Positions 44,870-53,133 of a stretch of DNA of 64,000 nt are shown here, piece after piece. This stretch comes from Proteiniclasticum ruminis DSM 24773 (GTDB taxonomy: Bacteria > Bacillota > Clostridia > Clostridiales > Clostridiaceae): positions 62,001 to 126,000 of the forward strand of contig NZ_KL370832.1 of NCBI RefSeq assembly GCF_000701905.1. The letters run 5' to 3'. Under the pieces are notes generated by a model. The model was not told the origin of the DNA, did not search any database, and saw only the letters and a program-made list of their open reading frames with translations. The translations under genes and the position numbers were made by a program. Positions within the stretch are counted from its first letter, which is position 1. Every line of letters starts with the position of its first letter.

Positions 44870-45562
44870 ATGGAAATACTGATACTAGGAATTATTCTAT
44901 TTATACTATTTCTAGAACCCAAACGGCGTGAGTATAGGACATCAGGATATAAGGAAGCCAGCGGAAAAACCATGATGGAAGTTTTTCGGGATAAAGGACT
45001 CTATGGAGAATACCAGACCTTTTTGACCCTGGAGAAACTGGATGGATATCACAAGCTTCTCACCAATGTGTATATTCCAAAAGAAGATGGAACCACCACG
45101 GAGATCGATCTCATCATGATCGCAGAAACTGGAGTCTACGTCTTTGAATCTAAAAACTACAGTGGATGGATCTTTGGAAACAATAGGCAAAAAGAGTGGG
45201 TTCAAACCTTGCCCGGAGGAAAAAAGTATTCCTTTTATAATCCCGTATGGCAAAATGACGGTCACATCAAAGCATTGGAAAGCGTTGTGAAGATGAACCA
45301 TCCGAAGCTTTTCAAATCCTATATTATCTTCAGTGAACGGTGCGAGCTGAAGAATGTGGAAGTTTATAAAGAAGAAGTGGAAGTCATAAAACGAAACCAG
45401 TTGAGGGAGTTTCTGGAGAAAGACTTAAGAAGAAGAGAGGAGATCATGACCACTTGGACGGTGGATGGACTCTATTATCACCTTTCCCAGTATGCGCTTC
45501 AGAAAGATGATGTGAAGGTAAAGCACATTGAGGGTCTTCGCAGCCGAAAAGAGAATCCGTAA
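44870..45562 (+). CDS. NERD-domain membrane-anchored protein
   Basis: A 230-residue paralogue of the gene at 18876, with the complete N-terminal membrane helix (ILILGIILFILFLEPKRR). The NERD core is intact: TTEIDLIMIAETGVYVFESK, NYSGWIFGNNRQKEWVQTL and SFYNPVWQNDGHIKAL. The D...ExK residues of a nuclease-like fold are present. Its function is unknown. GGAGG precedes the ATG, and the upstream region carries a 17-bp motif also found ahead of the glucosaminidase gene. Confidence 0.88.
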   Translation: MEILILGIILFILFLEPKRREYRTSGYKEASGKTMMEVFRDKGLYGEYQTFLTLEKLDGYHKLLTNVYIPKEDGTTTEIDLIMIAETGVYVFESKNYSGWIFGNNRQKEWVQTLPGGKKYSFYNPVWQNDGHIKALESVVKMNHPKLFKSYIIFSERCELKNVEVYKEEVEVIKRNQLREFLEKDLRRREEIMTTWTVDGLYYHLSQYALQKDDVKVKHIEGLRSRKENP

Positions 45563-45570
45563 AAGAAAAG

Positions 45571-45618
45571 AAGACTTCAGAACATAAGCTGAAAAAGCTC
45601 ACGTTCTGAAGTCTTTTG
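45571..45618. terminator. Bidirectional terminator between NERD gene and galE
   Basis: Perfect 13-bp arms AAGACTTCAGAAC / GTTCTGAAGTCTT with a 19-base loop; A-rich sequence on one side and TTTT on the other provide U tracts for both converging transcripts. Confidence 0.88.
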
Positions 45619-45625
45619 CTATTTC

Positions 45626-46618
45626 TTATTTTGCGTTTTTCTCAAAGTTCCAGGAGTCTCTCACCATATCTTCAATGGTGAAGGTGGTCTTCCACTGAAG
45701 TTCTTTCTCCGCTTTCTCTGCGTCTGCGTAGCAGGTGGCGATGTCCCCAGGACGTCTTCCCACGATGGCATAAGGCACTTCTACCTGATTTTCCTTGATG
45801 AAGGCCTGGACCAGTTCCAGCACGGAGGTGCCTTTTCCGGTGCCAAGATTGTAGATATGCACGCCTTCTGTGAGATGCTCAATGGCCTTCACATGACCAT
45901 TGGCGAGATCCACCACATGGATGTAGTCTCTTACACCTGTTCCATCCACGGTGTCGTAATCATCACCGAAGATGCTGAGATTCTCAAGTTTTCCATTGGC
46001 CACTCTTGTGACAAAAGGCATCAGGTTGTTTGGAATACCATTGGGGTCTTCTCCGATGAGGCCGCTTTCGTGGGCGCCTACAGGATTGAAGTATCTGAGA
46101 AGCGTTACAGCAAATCTGTCATTGGCTGCAGCGGCATCAGTGAGGATGCGCTCACTCATGGCTTTGGTTTCTCCATAGGGATTGGTGGTTTTCATGAGGG
46201 GCATATCCTCTTTCAGTGGAGATGGCTGATCTCCATATACGGTGGCGGAAGAGCTGAACACAAACTTAGGGATGTCAAACTCTATGGCAAGTTTTGCCAG
46301 CACCATGGTGGAAACCAGATTGTTGTAGTAATAAGCAAGAGGCTTTGCCACCGATTCACCTACGGCTTTCAGGCCTGCAAAATGGATGATACCGTCAAAC
46401 TTATGTGCCTGGAAAATATCCCGGACCTTGGCTTCGTCCGTTACATCCGCCTCATAGAAAGGAATGGAGACTCCCGTAATGGTTTCGATGTGGGACAGTA
46501 CTTCAATTTTACTGTTCACCAGATTGTCTGCTATGACCACCTGATGACCGGATTTAATCAGTTCTATGCAGGTATGGCTTCCTATGTAGCCAGTACCTCC
46601 CGTCACAAATATATTCAC
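45626..46618 (-). CDS. galE: UDP-glucose 4-epimerase
   Basis: A 330-residue extended SDR. NAD motif VTGGTGYIGSHTCIEL at the N-terminus, FSSSATVYGD with the catalytic serine region, and YGETK with Tyr and Lys are all present; VGAHESGLIGEDPNGIPNNL and GTGVRDYIHVVDLANGH are GalE-specific. It interconverts UDP-glucose and UDP-galactose for cell-surface sugars or galactose use. Monocistronic on the minus strand, convergent to the NERD gene. Confidence 0.96.
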   Translation of the reverse strand: MNIFVTGGTGYIGSHTCIELIKSGHQVVIADNLVNSKIEVLSHIETITGVSIPFYEADVTDEAKVRDIFQAHKFDGIIHFAGLKAVGESVAKPLAYYYNNLVSTMVLAKLAIEFDIPKFVFSSSATVYGDQPSPLKEDMPLMKTTNPYGETKAMSERILTDAAAANDRFAVTLLRYFNPVGAHESGLIGEDPNGIPNNLMPFVTRVANGKLENLSIFGDDYDTVDGTGVRDYIHVVDLANGHVKAIEHLTEGVHIYNLGTGKGTSVLELVQAFIKENQVEVPYAIVGRRPGDIATCYADAEKAEKELQWKTTFTIEDMVRDSWNFEKNAK

Positions 46619-47002
46619 GTGTTGTCCTCCTCATGCATTTTATTCATTTCTTCCTCATTATACGCCATAATGGATGAAAGTTTCCATGGTATCTTCTAAT
46701 TTGTGTCATTTTGTCTATGGAAAACATAGATGAGTATAGGGGAAATACACGGATGAAGAATGAAAATGTTAGGAAGGAAGAGGGGGGATAGAAGAGTCTT
46801 TGGTAGATTCAGAAAAAAATTGAACTAAATTGTAAAAACTAACAGAAATTCTTAATAATTATAGAATTATCAAGGTGTTAATGCTATAATTCAGGGTGTA
46901 ACATCAGAATCATATACCTTGTATGAATAGATGAGTTTTTAGATGGTGTATGTATTATTAAGATTGTGATGAGATATGTTTTTGTAAAGTGAGGGGGATC
47001 CG
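46619..47002. other. Intergenic region between divergent galE and the glucosaminidase gene
   Basis: About 380 AT-rich bases. It contains the 17-bp motif TAATTATAGAATTATCA (46856-46872) and a TATAAT box (46885-46890) that probably belongs to the downstream promoter. No coding potential is seen. Confidence 0.6.
46856..46890 (+). promoter_or_regulatory. Promoter region of the glucosaminidase gene with shared 17-bp motif
   Basis: The motif at 46856-46872 is identical to 44804-44820; TATAAT follows 12 bases later. No consensus -35 box is at the right distance, so activation by a factor binding the motif, or another sigma factor, is plausible. Confidence 0.45.
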
Positions 47003-49552
47003 ATGTTAAGTAAGAATACACGAAATTTACTGGTGAAGACAGGCGTGGTACTGACGCTTGGTTTAAGTAGTGTCATAAATCCAGCCATCAGCACACCGGT
47101 TACAGTGGAAGCATCCACACTGGTTAATCAGACTCAGGGAGTGCTTACGGTAAAAGCACAGTCTTTATGGTCTTATTCCAGAGCAGACTGGAATGCAAGA
47201 ACCAAGGTATTTTCACAGGGCACCAAACTGAATGTGGTGGCCAAGTATCTGGTCAGCGGCAGAGAGATGTACAAACTGTCCAACGGTCTTTATATTTCAG
47301 CCAATACCCAGTATGTTTCTTTTACTGCCAGCGGTGGAACCACAGTGGTGACTCCAGAAGCGCCAAGACCTACATCCCCTGCAGGAACACAGACAGCTAA
47401 GACAACAGCGAACTTAAATATGAGAACGGGTGCCTCTACAAGCAAGAGCATCATTCTGACCATCCCTAGAGGTGGACAGGTCACAGTGCTTTCTTCCAGC
47501 AATGGATGGTCACAGGTGACTTATAATGGAAAAACTGGTTATGTTTCAAGTCGCTATTTGGGATCTTACAGCAATGTAACCTCAAATCCAGCACCACCTA
47601 CAACGCCAGCACCACCTACAACGCCAGCGCCATCAACGCCGACTGCACCTTCCACCAGTCAGACTACAACCACAGCGAACCTTAATATGAGAACTGGTGC
47701 CTCTACAAGTAACAGAGTGATATTAACCATTCCTAAAGGAAAGGCAGTGACTGTGAACAGCACATCTGGAGGCTGGTGCAACGTGACCTACAGCGGCAAG
47801 ACAGGCTGGGTGTCGAAAGCTTACTTAAAAACTGTAACAGTAACAGCACCAACCACACCGTCTCCAACACCAACGCCAACACCGACGCCGGAAGCTCCGG
47901 CTGGTGTTGGAACTGCCAGCACCACAGCGAACCTCAATCTTCGCTCCAGTGCATCCACAAGCAGCAGCATCCTGCTCACCATTCCAAAGGGAAAGACCGT
48001 GACGGTGCTGAAGGTTTCTGGTGGATGGACCAATGTGACTTATAGTGGAAAAACCGGTTGGGTGTCCAACGCCTACCTGACAAAGGTTGTGGCGAATCCT
48101 ACACCTACACCTACACCTACACCTACACCTACACCAACTCCGGAACCAACGCCTACACCAACACCAGAACCACCAGTGGCAGAAAAGAAGCCTCAAGTGC
48201 TTCTTTTGGAAGATCTCAAGTCCAGCTATAACAATGTGGACGTTACCGTGAGCGGTAGAGCTCTGTCTTATGATGGCATAGTTTCTGTCACTGTAAAAGT
48301 GGATGGAAAAGATATGACTGTGAAACGCGTGGCAAGACCGGATCTTAATACTTTATACAGCGATGGGTATAACCTGGAGAATACTGGGTTTACCTTTACA
48401 ATACCAAAGGCATCCTTAGCTCCTGGACTACACAAGATCGAAGTGGAGAGTAAAGGAAAAGATGGTACAGTGAAAAAGAGCTCACTAAGCTTTACCATGA
48501 TCAAGCCATCTCCAGTGGTCACCATCGGAGGTCTTTCAGATGGCGGTGCGGTACCATCGGGAACAGCAGTTGTAACAGGATCCACCTCTTATGTAGATGG
48601 TGTTTCATCCGTAAGATACTACATCAATGGCGTTCAGAAGGGTACGCTTCCAGCTGGAAACTTCTCCTTTAACGTCAGTGCAGGAGATTTCAAGGCTGGG
48701 ATGAATACAGTGGCAATTGAAATCACCGGAAATGACGGCACTGTATACAGAAGCGGAATTGTTCTGAAGGGTGCAGGTACGGAGAACTTTGTATCTGAGC
48801 AGCAGTCCAAGACCAGGGATGAGTATGCAGCCCTTGAATACAACAATAGCATCACGTCCTCCAAAGACTTCAGAACCATTGAATCCTATATTGATCCTGT
48901 AAACTACATCTACAGCGATGCGGATAAGTATATGTTCCTTCAGCTGAACTATACCAAAGGACAGATGTCTATTACGGCGGAAGACCTGAATCTGATTCTC
49001 AAAGGAAAAGGTGTCCTGGAAGGAATGGGGCAAGCGTTCCTTGATGGGGCAGACCTTTATGGGGTGAATCCTTTCTACCTGATTACCCACGCCATCCATG
49101 AGACTGGACACGGTACCTCTGTTTTGGCGAAAGGACAAATGGTGAAAGATACCTACACTAAATTCGGTGATAATTCTACCATCATTGTGGACGGTTTGCC
49201 TGAGGAACAACGAAAAAATGTCTATAATGTCTTTGGAATAGGTGCCTGGGATGTGAATCCAAACTTCTGGGGGGCCCAGAGAGCATATAAAGAAGGGTGG
49301 TTCACCGTCGAGGACGCCATCAAGGGTGGAGCCAAGTGGATCAGTGAGAATTACATCAACCGTTCCACCAAGCAGAATACTCTATATAAGATGAGATTCA
49401 ACATGGCAGAGAACATGAGCCATCAGTATGCCACGGATCTCGGATGGGCTATTAAGCAGGCGGGCAGACTAAAAACTCAGATGGAAGACTATATCAAAGC
49501 GGGCGGAAAAGGACTCACTCAGACCTTCATCTATCCAACTTTTAAGAAGTAA
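47003..49552 (+). CDS. Secreted endo-beta-N-acetylglucosaminidase with SH3 repeats
   Basis: An 849-residue cell-wall hydrolase. Signal peptide (about residues 1-37), one divergent SH3-like unit, then three SH3_3 units, each with NLNMRTGAS or NLNLRSSAS and ending in the TGWVS or TGYVS pattern. Proline-threonine linkers separate them; the last is built on a CCTACA hexamer repeat. Two Ig-like segments follow (about 395-590). The C-terminal glucosaminidase domain has YLITHAIHETGHGTSVLAKG with the catalytic glutamate and VYNVFGIGAWDVNPNFWG, as in LytD-type enzymes. Probably used in wall turnover or cell separation. Confidence 0.92.
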   Translation: MLSKNTRNLLVKTGVVLTLGLSSVINPAISTPVTVEASTLVNQTQGVLTVKAQSLWSYSRADWNARTKVFSQGTKLNVVAKYLVSGREMYKLSNGLYISANTQYVSFTASGGTTVVTPEAPRPTSPAGTQTAKTTANLNMRTGASTSKSIILTIPRGGQVTVLSSSNGWSQVTYNGKTGYVSSRYLGSYSNVTSNPAPPTTPAPPTTPAPSTPTAPSTSQTTTTANLNMRTGASTSNRVILTIPKGKAVTVNSTSGGWCNVTYSGKTGWVSKAYLKTVTVTAPTTPSPTPTPTPTPEAPAGVGTASTTANLNLRSSASTSSSILLTIPKGKTVTVLKVSGGWTNVTYSGKTGWVSNAYLTKVVANPTPTPTPTPTPTPTPEPTPTPTPEPPVAEKKPQVLLLEDLKSSYNNVDVTVSGRALSYDGIVSVTVKVDGKDMTVKRVARPDLNTLYSDGYNLENTGFTFTIPKASLAPGLHKIEVESKGKDGTVKKSSLSFTMIKPSPVVTIGGLSDGGAVPSGTAVVTGSTSYVDGVSSVRYYINGVQKGTLPAGNFSFNVSAGDFKAGMNTVAIEITGNDGTVYRSGIVLKGAGTENFVSEQQSKTRDEYAALEYNNSITSSKDFRTIESYIDPVNYIYSDADKYMFLQLNYTKGQMSITAEDLNLILKGKGVLEGMGQAFLDGADLYGVNPFYLITHAIHETGHGTSVLAKGQMVKDTYTKFGDNSTIIVDGLPEEQRKNVYNVFGIGAWDVNPNFWGAQRAYKEGWFTVEDAIKGGAKWISENYINRSTKQNTLYKMRFNMAENMSHQYATDLGWAIKQAGRLKTQMEDYIKAGGKGLTQTFIYPTFKK
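47587..47637 (+). repeat. Proline-threonine linker repeat in the glucosaminidase gene
   Basis: An 18-base unit (CCAGCACCACCTACAACG) occurs twice in tandem, with a third partial copy, encoding PAPPTT repeats between the first and second full SH3 units. Confidence 0.7.
48098..48133 (+). repeat. CCTACA hexamer repeat encoding a (Pro-Thr) linker
   Basis: Six perfect tandem CCTACA units inside the glucosaminidase gene. The unit is a multiple of three, so slippage would change linker length between the SH3 repeats and the Ig-like region without shifting the frame. Degenerate copies continue to about 48170. Confidence 0.88.
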
Positions 49553-49564
49553 GAATTTTTTATG

Positions 49565-49597
49565 AAAGCCACCTTATGAGAAATAGGTGGCTTTTTC
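49565..49597 (+). terminator. Terminator of the glucosaminidase gene
   Basis: Ten-bp arms AAAGCCACCT / AGGTGGCTTT with a TTTTT tail, 12 bases past the stop codon. Confidence 0.92.
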
Positions 49598-49657
49598 ATA
49601 CAAGTAGTTGCGATGTTTCACTTTTATATTTCAGTAATTATGTTAAGGAGAAGTTTA

Positions 49658-51238
49658 ATGAAGTTAGTTGATATTATGAGGAAGCCTTCTCGAAATATAT
49701 ATGAAGTTTTACTATCAGGTAATCAGTCACTGACAAAAACCAATTCAATACAAATAGCACAGTCAGAGGAAGAAGTACTGGGTATTGTGAATGAAGAGAA
49801 AGAAATTATTGGGGAAGTAAAGAGGGAGCTGATAGTATTTCTCGTGGAGAAATGTAATGAATACATGAAAAGTGTAGTATTGGAAAATATAGAAGAAGGC
49901 ATAGTTGCTATCGATAAGTCGGGAAGAATTTTTTATGTGAATTCCATGTATGCTGTGATTTTAGGAGTGCCAGTCCATAAAGTCATTGGGAAGTTCATGC
50001 ATGAGATTGAAGAGGGGGCGTCAATTCTCGATGTTCTAAAAACCGGTGAGCCTATTCATCAAAAAAACCTTAGGATTAAATCCATAGGAAAATATGTGGA
50101 TGTGAAAATCTATCCTATTATGGAAGACGAACAGATTGAGGGAGCTTATTCTATTTTTAAAGACATAACAGAACTGAAAGAACTTGGTAGAGAAGTGCGG
50201 CGTGTCAGAAATGTAGCAAGTGATTATTTAAGGCAAAATGAAGCGCTGAAAGAACTGAAAAATCACAATATCATTGGAGAAAGTGGACCATTTCTTGATG
50301 TAATCTCAAAAACACTGATTGTAGCACCAACGGATATTTCTGTGATGGTCAGAGGAGAGAATGGTGTTGGCAAGGAAATATTCGCACAGTTGATTCATAA
50401 AAACAGCCTAAGAAAGAAAATGCCAATCGTTAGCCTTAATTGTGCCGCAATACCCGAAAACCTCATTGAAAGTGAACTTTTCGGGTATGAGGAGGGTGCA
50501 TTTACTGGTGCAGTTCGTCAAGGCAAAGTAGGGAAATTTCAACTGGCAGACAAAGGAACTTTATTCCTAGACGAAATTGGTGATTTACCGATGCATCTTC
50601 AATCTAAACTTCTCCGGGTTCTCCAGGAAGGAGAAATTCAGCCTTTAGGAAGCAAGAAAAGCCTAAAGATTGATGTGCGGATCATCACGGCTACGAATCA
50701 ACCTCTGGAGACTCTTATTAAAGAAAAGAAATTTCGTAAAGATCTCTATTATCGTTTGAATGGAATTTCATTATTCATACCTCAGCTGAAAGAACGTGGT
50801 ACGGATGTAATCCTCCTGGCACAGTATTTTCTGGAGAAGTTCAACAAAGAGTTCCAAAAAGAAGCCAAAATATCCAGAGAGGTCTACAATGCATTTATGA
50901 ATTATGATTGGCCAGGAAATGTGAGAGAACTTATTAACTGTATGAAATCTTCAGTGCTTTTGTGTGCAGACAACCTCATTACTCTAGAGGACTTGCCTTC
51001 GGGCATGACTGAGATGGAACCGGAAATGAGATCAATGGTTTCGGAAGAGGTGCATCCTTTATTGGAAGAAGAAGGAGCGCTCAAAGATCGTATAAAAAAG
51101 TTTGAACAGTCCATTATTCTCCACACATTAGAAAAGCACAAAGGCGACTACAATACAGCCATGCTGGAGCTGGGGCTTGCCAAGCGTACCTTTTATCGCC
51201 GTCTAGAAGAGATTAAAGAAGAGGTTGGTAAAGAATAG
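49658..51238 (+). CDS. Sigma-54-dependent enhancer-binding protein with PAS domain
   Basis: A 526-residue bacterial enhancer-binding protein. A PAS domain (residues about 85-170; EEGIVAIDKSGRIFYVNSMY) precedes the AAA+ domain with Walker A GENGVGKE, the sigma-54-contact loop GAFTGA (in ESELFGYEEGAFTGAV) and Walker B GTLFLDEIGDLP. A Fis-type helix-turn-helix ends the protein (YNTAMLELGLAKRTFYRRLE). ATG at 49658 has AAGGAG seven bases upstream; the frame opens at 49613. The downstream region has three copies of a palindromic site and a -24/-12 promoter, so this is almost certainly the activator of the next operon. The PAS ligand is unknown. Confidence 0.93.
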   Translation: MKLVDIMRKPSRNIYEVLLSGNQSLTKTNSIQIAQSEEEVLGIVNEEKEIIGEVKRELIVFLVEKCNEYMKSVVLENIEEGIVAIDKSGRIFYVNSMYAVILGVPVHKVIGKFMHEIEEGASILDVLKTGEPIHQKNLRIKSIGKYVDVKIYPIMEDEQIEGAYSIFKDITELKELGREVRRVRNVASDYLRQNEALKELKNHNIIGESGPFLDVISKTLIVAPTDISVMVRGENGVGKEIFAQLIHKNSLRKKMPIVSLNCAAIPENLIESELFGYEEGAFTGAVRQGKVGKFQLADKGTLFLDEIGDLPMHLQSKLLRVLQEGEIQPLGSKKSLKIDVRIITATNQPLETLIKEKKFRKDLYYRLNGISLFIPQLKERGTDVILLAQYFLEKFNKEFQKEAKISREVYNAFMNYDWPGNVRELINCMKSSVLLCADNLITLEDLPSGMTEMEPEMRSMVSEEVHPLLEEEGALKDRIKKFEQSIILHTLEKHKGDYNTAMLELGLAKRTFYRRLEEIKEEVGKE

Positions 51239-51244
51239 AAAAAA

Positions 51245-51308
51245 TGTCAAAATTGGCACTAGTGACAAATTTGGCATTTGTAAAGTGTGAACTGTGTCAG
51301 AAATGGCA
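51245..51308 (+). promoter_or_regulatory. Three upstream activating-type sites
   Basis: TGTCAAAATTGGCA (51245-51258), TGACAAATTTGGCA (51263-51276) and TGTCAGAAATGGCA (51295-51308) are three copies of a TGnCA-N4-TGGCA imperfect palindrome, spaced by 18 and 32 bases. They lie 78 to 141 bases ahead of the -24 element, the normal distance for enhancer sites of sigma-54 activators. Confidence 0.8.
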
Positions 51309-51385
51309 TGGTTTTTCTTATGCGTGATTTTAGATACCAATCTGTGGGTAATCGTTTCCAAAGGTTTTCGGTGTTTTGGAGAAGT

Positions 51386-51401
51386 TGGCATGGAAATTGC
51401 T
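51386..51401 (+). promoter_or_regulatory. Sigma-54 (-24/-12) promoter
   Basis: TGGCATG-GAAA-TTGCT fits the consensus TGGCACG-N4-TTGCW with one change. It lies 35 bases before the AtuA-like start codon, behind the three activator sites and the enhancer-binding protein gene. Confidence 0.88.
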
Positions 51402-51436
51402 ATAGTATAAGTGAAGAGAAAATTTGGAGGTGCTTC

Positions 51437-52807
51437 ATGAAGAAAAAAATAACAATTGGTGGAGGGCAAGGGTTCTGGGGGGATAGTCCGGATGCGGCCA
51501 TAGAGATGATAAACTCCCAACATCTCAACTATATGGCCATGGACTTTCTTGCGGAGCTGACTTTATCAATTATGCAACGACAGAAACTTAAAAATCCTAA
51601 AGCAGGATATGCAAGAGACTTTATTGGCATTATGAATGAAATTATTGAAACCGCTCAGAAAAAAGGAACTAAGATTATTACGAATGCTGGTGGAACCAAT
51701 ATTATCAGCGCGGTGGAAGCGCTTGAAAAGGTAGTTCGGGCGAAGGGCGTAACTAATTATAAAATTGGTTATGTCCTTGGAGATGATATTATGGATAAAA
51801 TGCCCATGTATATGGAGCAAGGAATTCCATTTATCAACACAGACAATGGCCGAAGGCTGGAAGAAATTAAAGACAAGATCGTTAATGTAAATGTGTATCA
51901 TGGTCATGAGCCCATTGAAGAATGCCTTAGAATGGGTGCGGATGCCGTCATTACAGGAAGATCCTCTGACTCTGCACTCTTTATGGCTCCATTGAAATAT
52001 GAGTTTGGTTGGAAGAATGACGACTACGATCAGTTGGCAAGAGGGATTATGGTAGGGCATCTTCTGGAATGTGGAGGCCAGGCTTCTGGAGGAAACTATG
52101 ACTATGACTGGAGAAATGTACCTGACATGGATCTTTTAGGGTTCCCTATTGCTGAGGTTGAAGAAGACAGTCTTGTGATTACAAAATCAGAAACATCAGG
52201 AGGACTGATCACGGAGCAGTCTCTGAAAGAACAGATTCTATATGAAGTACATGATCCTGGGAACTATATCACACCAGATGTTAACGTAGACATCAGTGCT
52301 GTCAAGTTGAAAGAAGTTGGGAAAAACAGAGTTGCGGTAGAAGACATCAAAGGAAAAGGAAGACCAGATCAGTTGAAGCTTTGTGTGGGTTATCTAGATG
52401 GCTATAAAGTCGAGACGTTCTTGTCTTTTGCATATCCGGATGCTTATGAAAAAGCTGAATACGCTTCTAAGATCATCATGAAAAAAATGAAACGTAAGAA
52501 CCTGGTGTATAAAGACATCAGAATCGACTACATCGGCTTGAATGCTCTACATCTGAATACAGCAGACCTCAGCGAAGAACATGTGAAGAATCTGAATGAA
52601 GTGGTGCTCCGAATTGCCATCCACACAGAGAAGAAAGAAGAAGCAGAGAAGATTGTACCTGAAATTGCCCCACTACAGCTCAACGGTCCTCCTGGCTCGA
52701 GTTTCTTTGGCGGACGCGCCAAGGTTCGTGAAGTCATTGGATTATGGCCAACCTTTATTCCTAGAGACGCAGTTAATCTGACATCCCATGTACTGGAGGT
52801 GAGATAA
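51437..52807 (+). CDS. AtuA-family protein, large (DUF1446) domain
   Basis: A 456-residue protein of the acyclic terpene utilisation AtuA/DUF1446 family. Family blocks: ITIGGGQGFWGDSPDAA at the start, TNAGGTNIISAVEALE, DAVITGRSSDSALFMAPL and the HLLECGGQASGGNYDYDW region. The biochemical activity of the family is not established; members occur in pathways that handle branched acyl-CoA and 3-hydroxy-acid intermediates. ATG at 51437 follows GGAGG. Together with the next gene it makes up a protein that is a single chain in other bacteria. Sigma-54 controlled. Confidence 0.88.
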   Translation: MKKKITIGGGQGFWGDSPDAAIEMINSQHLNYMAMDFLAELTLSIMQRQKLKNPKAGYARDFIGIMNEIIETAQKKGTKIITNAGGTNIISAVEALEKVVRAKGVTNYKIGYVLGDDIMDKMPMYMEQGIPFINTDNGRRLEEIKDKIVNVNVYHGHEPIEECLRMGADAVITGRSSDSALFMAPLKYEFGWKNDDYDQLARGIMVGHLLECGGQASGGNYDYDWRNVPDMDLLGFPIAEVEEDSLVITKSETSGGLITEQSLKEQILYEVHDPGNYITPDVNVDISAVKLKEVGKNRVAVEDIKGKGRPDQLKLCVGYLDGYKVETFLSFAYPDAYEKAEYASKIIMKKMKRKNLVYKDIRIDYIGLNALHLNTADLSEEHVKNLNEVVLRIAIHTEKKEEAEKIVPEIAPLQLNGPPGSSFFGGRAKVREVIGLWPTFIPRDAVNLTSHVLEVR

Positions 52808-53131
52808 TTGAGACAAGTATTCCTGAATGAACTTGCACATGGAAGATCCGGAGATAAAGGAAATATCAGCAATGTTTGTATATTCGCAAGAAACCCTAAA
52901 GATTATGAACTATTGAAAGAAAAAGTCACTATTGAAAAAGTTAAAGACCATTTTGGTGATATGGTAAAGGGGGAAATCATTCGGTATGAAGTTGATTCAT
53001 TATGTGGAATGAACTTTGTGATGTATGAAGCTCTCGGTGGAGGAGCTACTCTATCTCTAAGGCTGGATAGTCTGGGGAAGTCTATGGCATCCGCATTTAT
53101 GAGAATGAAAATTGAACTGGAGGATGAATAA
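52808..53131 (+). CDS. AtuA-like small C-terminal domain protein
   Basis: A 107-residue protein corresponding to the separate C-terminal ferredoxin-like-fold domain of AtuA proteins (NELAHGRSGDKGNISNVCIF, then GGGATLSLRLDSLGKSMASAF). It starts with TTG directly after the stop of the large domain, no base between, with the ideal site GGAGGTGAG inside the preceding gene, so the two chains are made in equal amounts and surely form one complex. In many bacteria the domains are fused. Confidence 0.85.
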   Translation: MRQVFLNELAHGRSGDKGNISNVCIFARNPKDYELLKEKVTIEKVKDHFGDMVKGEIIRYEVDSLCGMNFVMYEALGGGATLSLRLDSLGKSMASAFMRMKIELEDE

Positions 53132-53133
53132 AT

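Noticed and set aside
45857-46699. Long open frame on the plus strand opposite galE
   Set aside because: It is antisense to a well-conserved gene, its translation is low-complexity and matches nothing, and it has no ribosome binding site.
47587-48170. Repeat-rich DNA that could be a CRISPR or satellite
   Set aside because: It lies inside an open frame and encodes proline-threonine linkers between SH3 units.
51287-51436. Upstream extension of the AtuA-like protein
   Set aside because: It would overlap the -24/-12 promoter and one activator site, and the family N-terminus begins at 51437.
52808-53131. Broken AtuA gene (frameshift splitting one protein)
   Set aside because: The small domain has its own TTG start with an ideal GGAGGTGAG site directly at the stop of the large domain, so it is a natural two-chain arrangement rather than a mutation.
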